Assembly (NCBI GenBank): GCA_963779845.1
Contig: CAVZZV010000005.1
Location: forward strand, 1,488,001-1,552,000
Direction of reading: 5' to 3'
Length of the DNA: 64,000 nt
DNA from: CAVZZV01 sp963779845
Lineage (GTDB): Bacteria > Bacteroidota > Bacteroidia > Bacteroidales > GCA-2748055
Part shown: piece after piece, positions 51,526-59,399 of the stretch
How the letters are laid out: the number at the start of each line of letters is the position of its first letter
Numbering within the stretch: position 1 is the stretch's first letter
Notes under the pieces: model-generated
Told to the model about the DNA's origin: nothing
The model's input: the letters and a program-made list of their open reading frames with translations, nothing else
Databases searched by the model: none
Position numbers and translations under genes: made by a program

Positions 51526-52404
51526 ATGAAGAGGACCCGGCTTTTCATAGGATTTTTATTTCTCACCATGATTTCCTGCAACCAAAGAAATCAGGAAGAC
51601 AGTGCACGTATTTACGATTTTACCGGCGATACGGTTGGGAGCGAGGAAAAAGCAAGACAGATTTTTTACAGTATGTACCTGCCTAATGAGATGTCACGCC
51701 TGTTTGAACGGGTCGGGGCTAACTTTGAACCCTCGATCCTTAATTCTCCTGAAAATTTCGCAAGGTATACCGATCCGGTGAACATTGCTTTAAATCTTGG
51801 GATTTATGGGGTCGATCTGAATTATGTACGGATGTTTGACCAGGGAGCGGCTACCGCGAAATATTTTGGGATTATTCAAATTCTGGCTGATAAACTCGGT
51901 ATTCCAAAAAGCACATTCGAAGATCTTCTTATGGATATGGATGAATATTTTCAAAATAAGGATTCATTGTCAAAAGTGGCCGGGGAGATATATACAATTG
52001 CAGATGAATACCTGAAAGAGCATGGAAATGATGCCTATGCGGCCCTCATTGTTACCGGAGGTTGGATTGAGGCATTGTATATTGCCACCAAAATATTTGA
52101 AGAAAATCCGGGAAACATGGAAATTATGGACAGGATTGCCGAACAGAAGTATTCCCTGAACTCCCTGATCTCTTTGCTCAGCAATTACCAGTCGGATATT
52201 AAAATTGCGGAATATATTCTCATGCTCAAGCAAATCCGGAAGGCCTTTTCCTCCTTTGAAATAGTATACGATACCCAAAACCTGAGTATTGATACTACCC
52301 AAAAGCTTATTAACGCCGCCGAATACCATTCAGGGATTTCAGCCGGAGTGGTTTATGAAATTGCCCTTCAAATCTCAAATATACGAACCGAGATTACGAA
52401 TTAG
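51526..52404 (+). CDS. Helical Bacteroidota lipoprotein of unknown function
   Basis: A 292-residue lipoprotein, lipobox TMISC at about residues 14-18 with Asn at +2 (CNQRN). The mature part is mostly helical, with short repeats around FARYTDPVNIALNLGIYGVDLNYVRMF and LITKIFEE-like helices. It belongs, by eye, to a conserved but unnamed Bacteroidota family; no enzymatic motif is seen. Asn at +2 does not predict retention in the inner membrane in this phylum. It ends 5 bp before the stop of the convergent UbiA-type gene. Confidence 0.7.
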   Translation: MKRTRLFIGFLFLTMISCNQRNQEDSARIYDFTGDTVGSEEKARQIFYSMYLPNEMSRLFERVGANFEPSILNSPENFARYTDPVNIALNLGIYGVDLNYVRMFDQGAATAKYFGIIQILADKLGIPKSTFEDLLMDMDEYFQNKDSLSKVAGEIYTIADEYLKEHGNDAYAALIVTGGWIEALYIATKIFEENPGNMEIMDRIAEQKYSLNSLISLLSNYQSDIKIAEYILMLKQIRKAFSSFEIVYDTQNLSIDTTQKLINAAEYHSGISAGVVYEIALQISNIRTEITN

Positions 52405-52409
52405 GGTTT

Positions 52410-53426
52410 CTAAAAAAGGCTGATCCCATTTCTAACCAGGATAACATCTATAATTAATCCCAACAGGAAAAGGTACCCAAAGCGTTTGTTATAAACAAAG
52501 GCATTTGCTGAAAGATATAAAGGCCAAACGTTGGGGGGGAGATCAACAGGAGCTTCCTTCGGCCGGGGTTGCATAAATTTCTTTGAGGTTGAAATCAATT
52601 TCGGGATGGCAAAGAGTACGATGAGCATGGCAACTGACAGATACCCGGAAACTACCAGACCTATGGTCAACAAAAGTTGTAGAATCCACATACCTATAGT
52701 GGAGTACCTGGCCGACCGTTCTCCAATGATGACAGGTAGTGTGTGTACACCTCTGATTTTATCCTCTTCCAGCTTATCTGTGTGTTTACCAAAGAGTACC
52801 GATGTTGGTCCAAGGGCGTAGATAAGGCTGAAGAGGGCGACATCCCAGCTCCAGACTGACCCATTGGTCACATAATAAGTGCCGCCAATCATCAAAGGTC
52901 CCCAAACCAGAAGTACGGTGGGTTCCCCAAGACCAATATACTTCAGGGGGTAAGTATAGAAAAGCAGAAAGAACAATCCCGCTGAGGCAAGAAAGATCGT
53001 CAGTGGCCCCGAGTTGGCTATTAACAAGATGCCTGCAGCCATGGCGATAAGTAAAGTCACAATAATGAAGCGATAAAAGGCATTTTTTGTCATCAGACCA
53101 TGCTCGAGCGGTTGAGGACCATACTGTGCCCGGTAATAGTTATCTTTATCGATACCTTTATTATGATCGACCAAATCATTAATAAGATTATTGGAGGCAT
53201 GAGCAAAAATAAGCCCGAACATAGCCAGTAGAAAATTCACAAAAATAAAATTCCCATCCCGGTATGCAAGCATTCCGCCTACTGCTACCGATAAAGCCGT
53301 CATGACAAATACCGCCGACCGTGTGGCAATGAGCCATTTTGAAATGAGATCGTAGCTTTTCCATTCCTCAGAATTTATCCTTGGGATGGTTTTTAATGCC
53401 CTCAACCATGTATTTACATTTACCAT
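52410..53426 (-). CDS. UbiA-family polyprenyltransferase (MenA-like)
   Basis: A 338-residue membrane protein with about nine helices. The first Asp-rich motif is NDLVDHNKGID (83-93, NDxxD) and the second FGKHTDKLEEDK (D-x-x-x-D near 210-217). These coordinate Mg2+-prenyl diphosphate. MenA-like 1,4-dihydroxy-2-naphthoate prenyltransfer for menaquinone is the likely role, but other UbiA members (heme o, chlorophyll, tocopherol-type) cannot be excluded. It is alone, with no men genes in the window. Confidence 0.85.
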   Translation of the reverse strand: MVNVNTWLRALKTIPRINSEEWKSYDLISKWLIATRSAVFVMTALSVAVGGMLAYRDGNFIFVNFLLAMFGLIFAHASNNLINDLVDHNKGIDKDNYYRAQYGPQPLEHGLMTKNAFYRFIIVTLLIAMAAGILLIANSGPLTIFLASAGLFFLLFYTYPLKYIGLGEPTVLLVWGPLMIGGTYYVTNGSVWSWDVALFSLIYALGPTSVLFGKHTDKLEEDKIRGVHTLPVIIGERSARYSTIGMWILQLLLTIGLVVSGYLSVAMLIVLFAIPKLISTSKKFMQPRPKEAPVDLPPNVWPLYLSANAFVYNKRFGYLFLLGLIIDVILVRNGISLF

Positions 53427-53839
53427 ATTTTTTGATTTAAGTTGTTAGTATGTCCAAGGCTTTGCCCCTGGGTTTAAAAAGGCCGGGCATTCAGCCAACG
53501 ATCTTCCGCGTCTGTTCCCCTGAACCGGAGAATTCATCCCGAACTTTGCCTGGCTATTAAATGTTAGTTACTAAAACTTTAAAATAGCCGGAATGTTCAT
53601 TTGTTTTGATTTCTTCTTTCAGGCTTTTTGCCCGGCGCTGGTTGTTTACTCCATGGTGGAAAATAGGTTACAGAAAGGTTTTTTGTTGTTTCAGGGATCA
53701 GGATTGGAATCAGCTGCCTTGACTAATATAAATGTAAAGTTGAACTTTTTTGGGATGCTGTTTGATCAAATCAACCTGATTAATACCGGTTGTTTAGTAA
53801 ATTGTATTATTTTTGCGAATATTGATTAATCTCCTGACA
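53427..53839. other. Intergenic region between UbiA-type gene and polysaccharide operon
   Basis: The 413-bp gap between divergent genes holds no credible gene. A GC-richer stretch (about 53455-53560) interrupts A/T-rich DNA, including CAAGGCTTTGCCCCTGG (about 53455-53471), which resembles a decayed REP-like hairpin. A short 78-codon frame at 53593-53829 is not supported. Confidence 0.55.
53808..53815 (+). promoter_or_regulatory. Bacteroidota-type -7 element (TATTTTTG) of the polysaccharide operon
   Basis: TATTTTTG lies 24 bp upstream of the Wza-like ATG at 53840. A TTG 15 bp further upstream is closer than the usual 19-21 bp spacing, so the -33 match is poor. It is the third identical octamer found before a gene start in the window. 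Confidence 0.4.
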
Positions 53840-54616
53840 ATGAAAATGATATTTCGTACATTATTTTTCTTTGCCATAACAGGCTTGATCCTATCCTCCT
53901 GTATATCGCTGAAAGAAGTTTCCTATGTTCAATCCGAAAAATCACTTACCCCACAGGAGCTCAGTGAGCTTTATTTCATAGGAAAGGATGTGGACAACAA
54001 AATTAGGCCGGGTGATGAATTGTATATCCGGATATCCAGCGCAGATGAAGGCCAGACTGCCTTTAACCTGGAGACCCAGCGCCAGGTTTATGATCCTTCC
54101 CTCCTTTCCTATACAGTTGATGAAAACGGACAAATTAAATTGCCATACATCGGGAGAACAAGTATTGAAGATCTTACGTTAAGTCAGGCCTCCGATAGCA
54201 TAGAGAACGGGCTTGCCCAGTATCTTTACTACCCCTCCGTATTTATAAAGTTTATCAACAATAAGGTCACGTTGCTCGGGGAAGTGAACGACCCCGGGGT
54301 TTATGTTTTTAACTATAAGAATATCAATATATTGCAAGCCATTGGATATGCCAGCGAAATTTCACCTTTCGGAAACAGAAAAAATGTTTTACTTATAAGG
54401 GAAGAGGGCGCTATTAAAACAAAGCACTATCTGGACCTCACAGATGACGATTTGCTGGAATCGGAATATTACCTGCTCAAATCAAATGATATCGTGTATG
54501 TTGAACCCCTTAAGCGGAAAAAATGGGGAATGGTTTCGGTACCTTACGATCTGATCCTCTCCATTATTTCGACTACGATAGTCATCCTGACCTTTGTCAA
54601 TACCCAACCTAAATGA
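53840..54616 (+). CDS. Wza-like polysaccharide export lipoprotein
   Basis: A 258-residue protein from ATG 53840 (a TTG at 53813 is less likely). Lipobox SSC at about residue 19 (ILSSCISL). It contains the polysaccharide biosynthesis/export (PES) domain (about 50-130; KIRPGDELYIRIS and YTVDENGQIKLPYIGR) and one SLBB-type domain (about 140-215; VTLLGEVNDPGVYVF), with a C-terminal membrane-type helix (ILSIISTTIVILTFV), as in KpsD/Wza relatives. It should form the outer-membrane exit for the exopolysaccharide made by the next genes. Confidence 0.92.
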   Translation: MKMIFRTLFFFAITGLILSSCISLKEVSYVQSEKSLTPQELSELYFIGKDVDNKIRPGDELYIRISSADEGQTAFNLETQRQVYDPSLLSYTVDENGQIKLPYIGRTSIEDLTLSQASDSIENGLAQYLYYPSVFIKFINNKVTLLGEVNDPGVYVFNYKNINILQAIGYASEISPFGNRKNVLLIREEGAIKTKHYLDLTDDDLLESEYYLLKSNDIVYVEPLKRKKWGMVSVPYDLILSIISTTIVILTFVNTQPK

Positions 54617-54689
54617 TAAATGAACAACCCTTAACATTCGTGGTTCCTCCTTTTTTGAAAAGTTGGGATCAATAAAATAATTTTTTACC

Positions 54690-57161
54690 ATGAAAGAGTC
54701 CGAAGATATTTTACGCATCAACATAGCAACCTTTTTTAGAGATGCGCTTAAGTTCTGGTGGCTGATCGGTTTGATTCTTACCATCACTTTCACCGGTGCT
54801 TATCTATACCTGAAGTATGCAGCCAGGACTTATAATGCGGATACAACCATCCTGATAAACATTGAAAAGGACAGGGGTTCCATGTCAAATCCTGACGACA
54901 TGCTAAAGGTTTATCAGCTCATCGACAAGGATAAAAACTTCCAGAACGAACTTTTGTACCTGCAATCCACTCCACTTATCCTGGAGGTCATTGAGGATAT
55001 GGACATGAAAACTTCCTCTTACCTGCAGGAGGATAATATCCCTAAAGAATTGACCTTCAGCCTGCGGGATCTTTATAAAGAATCCCCCTTTATTGTCCTC
55101 CCGGATGAAACCCATGTGCAGCCTTTGGGTGCCCTGTTTTATATCCAGGTCATCAATGAGGAGGAGTTTATTTTGGCAACTGAGCAACCGGAAACATGGG
55201 TTTACAATTACAGTACAAATACCTATTTGCCACGTGCCGTTAATTATTCTTTAAACGGGAGGTTTAAGTTTGGGGAAGTAATTGAAACGGAATATTCTTC
55301 TTTCCGCATCATTCTCAATTCCAATTATAACGCCGATTTATACCAGGGAAAAGACCTGTTTTTTCAGTTCAACGATTTACATGTACTGGCGGCTAACTTT
55401 CAGAGGCAATTAACAGTGGAATCTTCTGTTCTGGAATCCACCGTTGCCCAAATGACATTTAGAGCACCCAATATCACCATGGCGGTGGATTTTCTGGACG
55501 GCCTGGTGAACAAGTATATTAACAATAATTTAAATGAGAAAAACTATCTCGCCAATAAAACAATTGAGTATATAGAGCGGCAATTGAGCAATATTTCCGA
55601 TTCCCTTTCAACCTCTGAACAACAGCTCCAAAACATCAGAAAGAGCTATAACGTGATGAATATCGATGAGAAAGCCGGAAATCTGTACAACCAGATTCAG
55701 GTGATGGAACAAAACAGGGATGAGGTAGATCGCAGATTAAATTACCTGGTCCAGATGGACAATTATTTTTCTTCCAATAAAAATTCTTCTAAAATTCTCG
55801 CCCCCTCCTCTATGGGGCTTAATGATCCGCTCCTTAACAATCTTATTCAAGAACTTACCACTTTAAACACCGAACGTTCCGGGTATATCAGCAACGAACA
55901 GACCATGAATCCCAGGGTAAAGACCCTTGACCGGAGCATTGAAAATCTCAAGGGGGTAATCGCCGAAAACCTCAAATTCAGTGTTCAGACGAATAGAAAT
56001 GAGTTGGATGACCTGAATGCAAAATTGAGAAATCTAAAAGCGGAATTCAGCAGCCTCCCCAATACCCAACGTATGCTTTTAGGAATGGAGCGTAAATTCA
56101 ACCTGACCGATGCGGTTTACACCTCCTTAATGGAAAAACGTATCCAGGCCCAGATTGCCAGAGCCTCCAACCTGCCCGATTGTGAAATCATCGAACCGGC
56201 GCATTATTCCTCAATCGCCTCTCCAAAAGCCTTGATAATGTATGCTATTGCCATGGTAGTTGGAGTTTTAATCCCCCTCATATTTATTCTTTTCCGAAGG
56301 GTTCTTACCGATAAAATCTATAATAAGGAGGAGATTAAACGTTATACTTCTCTTCCGGTAATAGGAATATTGCCAAAGAACAGCGGAAAGGCGCAGAATG
56401 TGATCATCAATAATCCAAAGACCCCGATATATGAAGCTTTTCAGTCGATGCGCTCCAACTTGCTTTACTATATGTACGGGGAAAGTCATAAGGTCATATT
56501 GGTTACCTCCTCTCTTCCCGGGGAAGGAAAATCATTTACTTCCCTTAACCTGGCCACCAGTTTTGCCTCCACGCACAGCAAGACCATCCTTGTTCAGTTT
56601 GACCTGAGAAAACAGACCGATATTTTTGAAGAACTCAATACGAAAGCGCTGGTTGGAATGAGCTCCTATCTGATAAACCGGGCAAGTCTGGACGAGGTAA
56701 TCCTTCCCACGGGCATTCCGAACCTCGACATCATTCAACCGGGGCAGTTGCCGCCCAACCCGATTGAGTTGCTTTCGACCAAAAAGACCGGGGAAATGAT
56801 TGCCCAGCTTAAGGACCTGTACGATTATGTCATTATTGACACCCCGCCTTACGGGCTGGTAACCGATTCCTTCCTTTTGATGAAATATGTGGATATTAAA
56901 ATTTTCATTTCCCGCCTCGGGGTGATCACTAAAAAAGCTTTTTCCTCAAGTATGGAAGAGTTGCAATCAAAAAATATTGATAACCTGTACTTATTGTTAA
57001 ATGAGGTATCAACGGGAAAAGTCGCCTATAACCAATATATATATGCAGGGAAGGCGAAAGAAGAAGGGCAAGGGTATTTTCAACATGAAAAAATAGCCTG
57101 TTCTGAAGGGCCGAATAGGCGCCCTGTTCGCCTCCTCCTTGTTCCAGTATTAAAGCGTTAA
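54690..57161 (+). CDS. Wzc-like polysaccharide co-polymerase with kinase-like domain
   Basis: An 823-residue protein. The N-terminal Wzz-like part (TM1 about 25-45; TM2 about 515-535 in IMYAIAMVVGVLIPLIFILF) frames a coiled-coil-rich periplasmic domain. The cytosolic BY-kinase-like domain (about 560-780) has Walker A LPGEGKS (GEGKS 611-615) and Walker B YVIIDTPP (about 713-720). Walker A' reads ILVQFDLRK: the first Asp of DxDxR is Gln. The usual Tyr-rich tail is missing. The last 22 residues after KIA look unlike the family and may come from a one-base A insertion (57088-57093); see findings. It works with the Wza-like protein in chain-length control and export. Confidence 0.88.
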   Translation: MKESEDILRINIATFFRDALKFWWLIGLILTITFTGAYLYLKYAARTYNADTTILINIEKDRGSMSNPDDMLKVYQLIDKDKNFQNELLYLQSTPLILEVIEDMDMKTSSYLQEDNIPKELTFSLRDLYKESPFIVLPDETHVQPLGALFYIQVINEEEFILATEQPETWVYNYSTNTYLPRAVNYSLNGRFKFGEVIETEYSSFRIILNSNYNADLYQGKDLFFQFNDLHVLAANFQRQLTVESSVLESTVAQMTFRAPNITMAVDFLDGLVNKYINNNLNEKNYLANKTIEYIERQLSNISDSLSTSEQQLQNIRKSYNVMNIDEKAGNLYNQIQVMEQNRDEVDRRLNYLVQMDNYFSSNKNSSKILAPSSMGLNDPLLNNLIQELTTLNTERSGYISNEQTMNPRVKTLDRSIENLKGVIAENLKFSVQTNRNELDDLNAKLRNLKAEFSSLPNTQRMLLGMERKFNLTDAVYTSLMEKRIQAQIARASNLPDCEIIEPAHYSSIASPKALIMYAIAMVVGVLIPLIFILFRRVLTDKIYNKEEIKRYTSLPVIGILPKNSGKAQNVIINNPKTPIYEAFQSMRSNLLYYMYGESHKVILVTSSLPGEGKSFTSLNLATSFASTHSKTILVQFDLRKQTDIFEELNTKALVGMSSYLINRASLDEVILPTGIPNLDIIQPGQLPPNPIELLSTKKTGEMIAQLKDLYDYVIIDTPPYGLVTDSFLLMKYVDIKIFISRLGVITKKAFSSSMEELQSKNIDNLYLLLNEVSTGKVAYNQYIYAGKAKEEGQGYFQHEKIACSEGPNRRPVRLLLVPVLKR

Positions 57162-57177
57162 CGTAAATAAGATAGGT

Positions 57178-57205
57178 AAGAGGCCTTTTAGACTGCCTCT
57201 TTTTT
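57178..57205 (+). terminator. Terminator/attenuator hairpin before the WecG-like gene
   Basis: AAGAGGC (57178-57184) pairs with GCCTCTT (57195-57201) across a 10-nt loop and is followed by a T run to 57105+100 (57200-57205), the classical rho-independent form. The next gene's SD-like GAGGA and ATG (57213) follow at once, so it may act as an attenuator inside the operon. Confidence 0.55.
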
Positions 57206-57212
57206 GAGGATT

Positions 57213-57950
57213 ATGAAGCAGGACTTATTCAACATAAATATTGACGTGCTTTCCAGACAGGAGGTTTTCGAAGCCTGTCTCAAATTTCTAAAATCTGGGA
57301 CAACCCACAGTATTTTTTTCCTCAACGCCCATTGCTATAATATAGCGTGTAAAAATTCAGCCTATTCTGAATCCCTCCAACATTCTGATTTGGTTTTAAA
57401 CGATGGCACCGGTATAAATTTAGCCTCAAAATTTAAAGGAATTCGATTAAAGGAGAATTTGAACGGAACAGACTTAATCCCCGAGATTCTTGAATTATGT
57501 GCGCGGGAAGGGGAAAGGGTTTTTCTCCTGGGGGGTAAAGAGGGGATTGCGCAAATGGCTGCTAATAACTTGATCCCGGATATTCATCTTTCCGGGCATC
57601 GTTCAGGATATTTCAAGGAATCGGATGAGGAGGAAATAATCGAGGGCATAAACGGCTCGGGAGCTTCTGTGCTTATAATTGGAATGGGAGTTCCCCGTCA
57701 GGAGCTTTTCGTGGAAAGGAACAGAGCCCGATTTAAAAACATCAGAATCCTGATCGCCGGAGGAGCTATACTGGATTTTCTTTCCGGCAATGTCCCCAGA
57801 GCCCCACGATGGATGAGAAGGTATGGATTGGAGTGGGTTTACAGGTTTTACCTGGAGCCCCGAAGGATGTGGAAAAGATATTTACTGGGGAATATTCTCT
57901 TTTTCTACAACCTGTTACTTTCCCATAAACTGAATAAATCTAATTTTTAA
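57213..57950 (+). CDS. WecG/TagA/CpsF-family glycosyltransferase
   Basis: A 245-residue enzyme starting at ATG 57213 with GAGGA 6 bp upstream; a TTG at 57204 is the alternative. Family motifs are LNDGTGINLASK (acidic D/GTG), FLLGGKEGIAQM, IIGMGVPRQELFV and GGAILDFLSGNVPRAPRWMRRYGLEWVYRF. These GT26 enzymes transfer ManNAcA or ManNAc-type sugars to lipid-linked acceptors on the cytosolic face. It is the only glycosyltransferase in the visible operon. Confidence 0.93.
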   Translation: MKQDLFNINIDVLSRQEVFEACLKFLKSGTTHSIFFLNAHCYNIACKNSAYSESLQHSDLVLNDGTGINLASKFKGIRLKENLNGTDLIPEILELCAREGERVFLLGGKEGIAQMAANNLIPDIHLSGHRSGYFKESDEEEIIEGINGSGASVLIIGMGVPRQELFVERNRARFKNIRILIAGGAILDFLSGNVPRAPRWMRRYGLEWVYRFYLEPRRMWKRYLLGNILFFYNLLLSHKLNKSNF

Positions 57951-57987
57951 TGACTGTTTCAATTCTTAATTAGTAGCTAGGCTAAAG

Positions 57988-59205
57988 ATGAACGATTCGG
58001 ATAGGCTGACATATAGAGGCGATTTTCTTTCCAGTAAATTGTTGATAATAACCATCAGCATTTGTGCCATGACTTTATTCATGTTTAAATTCCTTGGCAA
58101 GGGCGAGAGGGTTCTTGAGCTTGCTGGTATTGGGATTATTTGGTTATCACTCGGCTTATTTTCTGTCTATTACAGCGGAGATGACAGAATAAACCGTCGC
58201 TTTGGCATTCATATTCTTGGACTCTTTATTTTGATGTTTGTCAGTGCCATTTCGGCCAGTTACTTCCATGGTCAATCGGTAAAACTGACCATTTATGAAA
58301 TGAAAATATTGTATTATTATTCATTTTATTTCCTCCTGCATTATCTATCCCCACGGCCTGCATGGATAAAGGACTTCATTTACTGGCTCGCTATAATAGG
58401 GTCTGTATTGTATATTTTGCAGTACTTTGCCTATCCTGTACGTATTACCGAAGCCAAAATGTTTCTTGACAGGGGTACCCTGCGTATTAACCTGCCGGGC
58501 TCCGAATTCAGGCATCTCGCCTTTTATCTGTGCGTTATTGAGCTTTTCCGAAAAACCTCCTGGAAATACGGTTTTGGAGCCATCCTGTTTTTTGTAGTGG
58601 CCATCCTGTCGGCATATCGATCTGTCCTGGCAATGTATGTTCTTCTGCCAACAATATACCTTTTGTTAAACCGAAACGTCAAAAACAGACTTTTGATAAT
58701 TATTCTGGGAGGTGTCATAATGATTTCGGGATATTTCGCCTTTCAAAGCATCCTCTTTGAAATGCAGGAATCAGCTGTCCGGGAAGGTACCCAGGGAGCT
58801 GAAAATATCCGGTACCGCTCAGCAGAATATTATATGAGGGACAGCAAGAAGAACCCGCTGGCCTTGATCATTGGCAATGGCCCGCCGAGCGGGCATTCGG
58901 CATTTGGAAATAAAATTTCAAAAATTTCTCTCTATTATGGTTACTATTTATCGGATATCGGTATTATCGGGACGATATATAAATATGGATTTATCTTTGC
59001 ATTCATTATACTTATTCTTTTATTAAGGATCCTTACCTATAAATTCCCTCCAGATCAATTCTATTTTAAAATGTATGTATGGATGCAGGTATTTTTACTT
59101 TTCTCCACTTATCCCTTCTATGAGGACAAAGTGGGTATAATCATTTTAAGTTTTATTCTTTATACCATTGAACATGATCAGTTTGTGAAGGCAAAGGCTG
59201 GCTGA
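57988..59205 (+). CDS. O-antigen/exopolysaccharide polymerase- or ligase-like membrane protein (Wzy/WaaL)
   Basis: A 405-residue protein with about ten to eleven membrane helices and a large periplasmic loop (about 255-325) with FQSILFEMQESAVREGTQGAENIRYRSAEYYM. This is the O-antigen ligase/polymerase layout. Polymerases and ligases cannot be separated by sequence alone here; the operon context favours polymerisation of the exopolysaccharide. It is the last gene of the run and is followed by the strong hairpin at 59356-59388. Confidence 0.82.
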   Translation: MNDSDRLTYRGDFLSSKLLIITISICAMTLFMFKFLGKGERVLELAGIGIIWLSLGLFSVYYSGDDRINRRFGIHILGLFILMFVSAISASYFHGQSVKLTIYEMKILYYYSFYFLLHYLSPRPAWIKDFIYWLAIIGSVLYILQYFAYPVRITEAKMFLDRGTLRINLPGSEFRHLAFYLCVIELFRKTSWKYGFGAILFFVVAILSAYRSVLAMYVLLPTIYLLLNRNVKNRLLIIILGGVIMISGYFAFQSILFEMQESAVREGTQGAENIRYRSAEYYMRDSKKNPLALIIGNGPPSGHSAFGNKISKISLYYGYYLSDIGIIGTIYKYGFIFAFIILILLLRILTYKFPPDQFYFKMYVWMQVFLLFSTYPFYEDKVGIIILSFILYTIEHDQFVKAKAG

Positions 59206-59355
59206 AACCGATAGTTACCAATTTTCGGAATAGATCAGCAAACCCCTTTATCATCAATTCTGTGGCAAAGTTAGATAAGGGTATTGTTTAAAGCCTGGGG
59301 GTTTACAGGTATCTTGAGATGAGATTCCCGGTTTATAAAGAGGCAGAAAGAATCA

Positions 59356-59388
59356 GCCGGATAGTTTAATTGCTTAAAACTATCCGGC
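59356..59388. terminator. Bidirectional terminator between convergent genes
   Basis: GCCGGATAGTTT (59356-59367) and AAACTATCCGGC (59377-59388) form a perfect 12-bp stem with a 9-nt loop. It lies 11 bp past the stop of the minus-strand T9SS gene and 150 bp past the polymerase gene stop, well placed to end both transcripts. Confidence 0.75.
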
Positions 59389-59399
59389 AGCATTCCAGG

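Noticed and set aside
53455..53471. Additional REP-like copy upstream of the polysaccharide operon
   Set aside because: Only a 3-bp stem (GGC-TTT-GCC) remains, so the resemblance to the RAYT cassette may be chance.
53593..53829. 78-codon open frame before the polysaccharide operon
   Set aside because: Low-complexity hydrophobic translation, no ribosome-binding site, lies in an intergenic control region and overlaps the promoter element.
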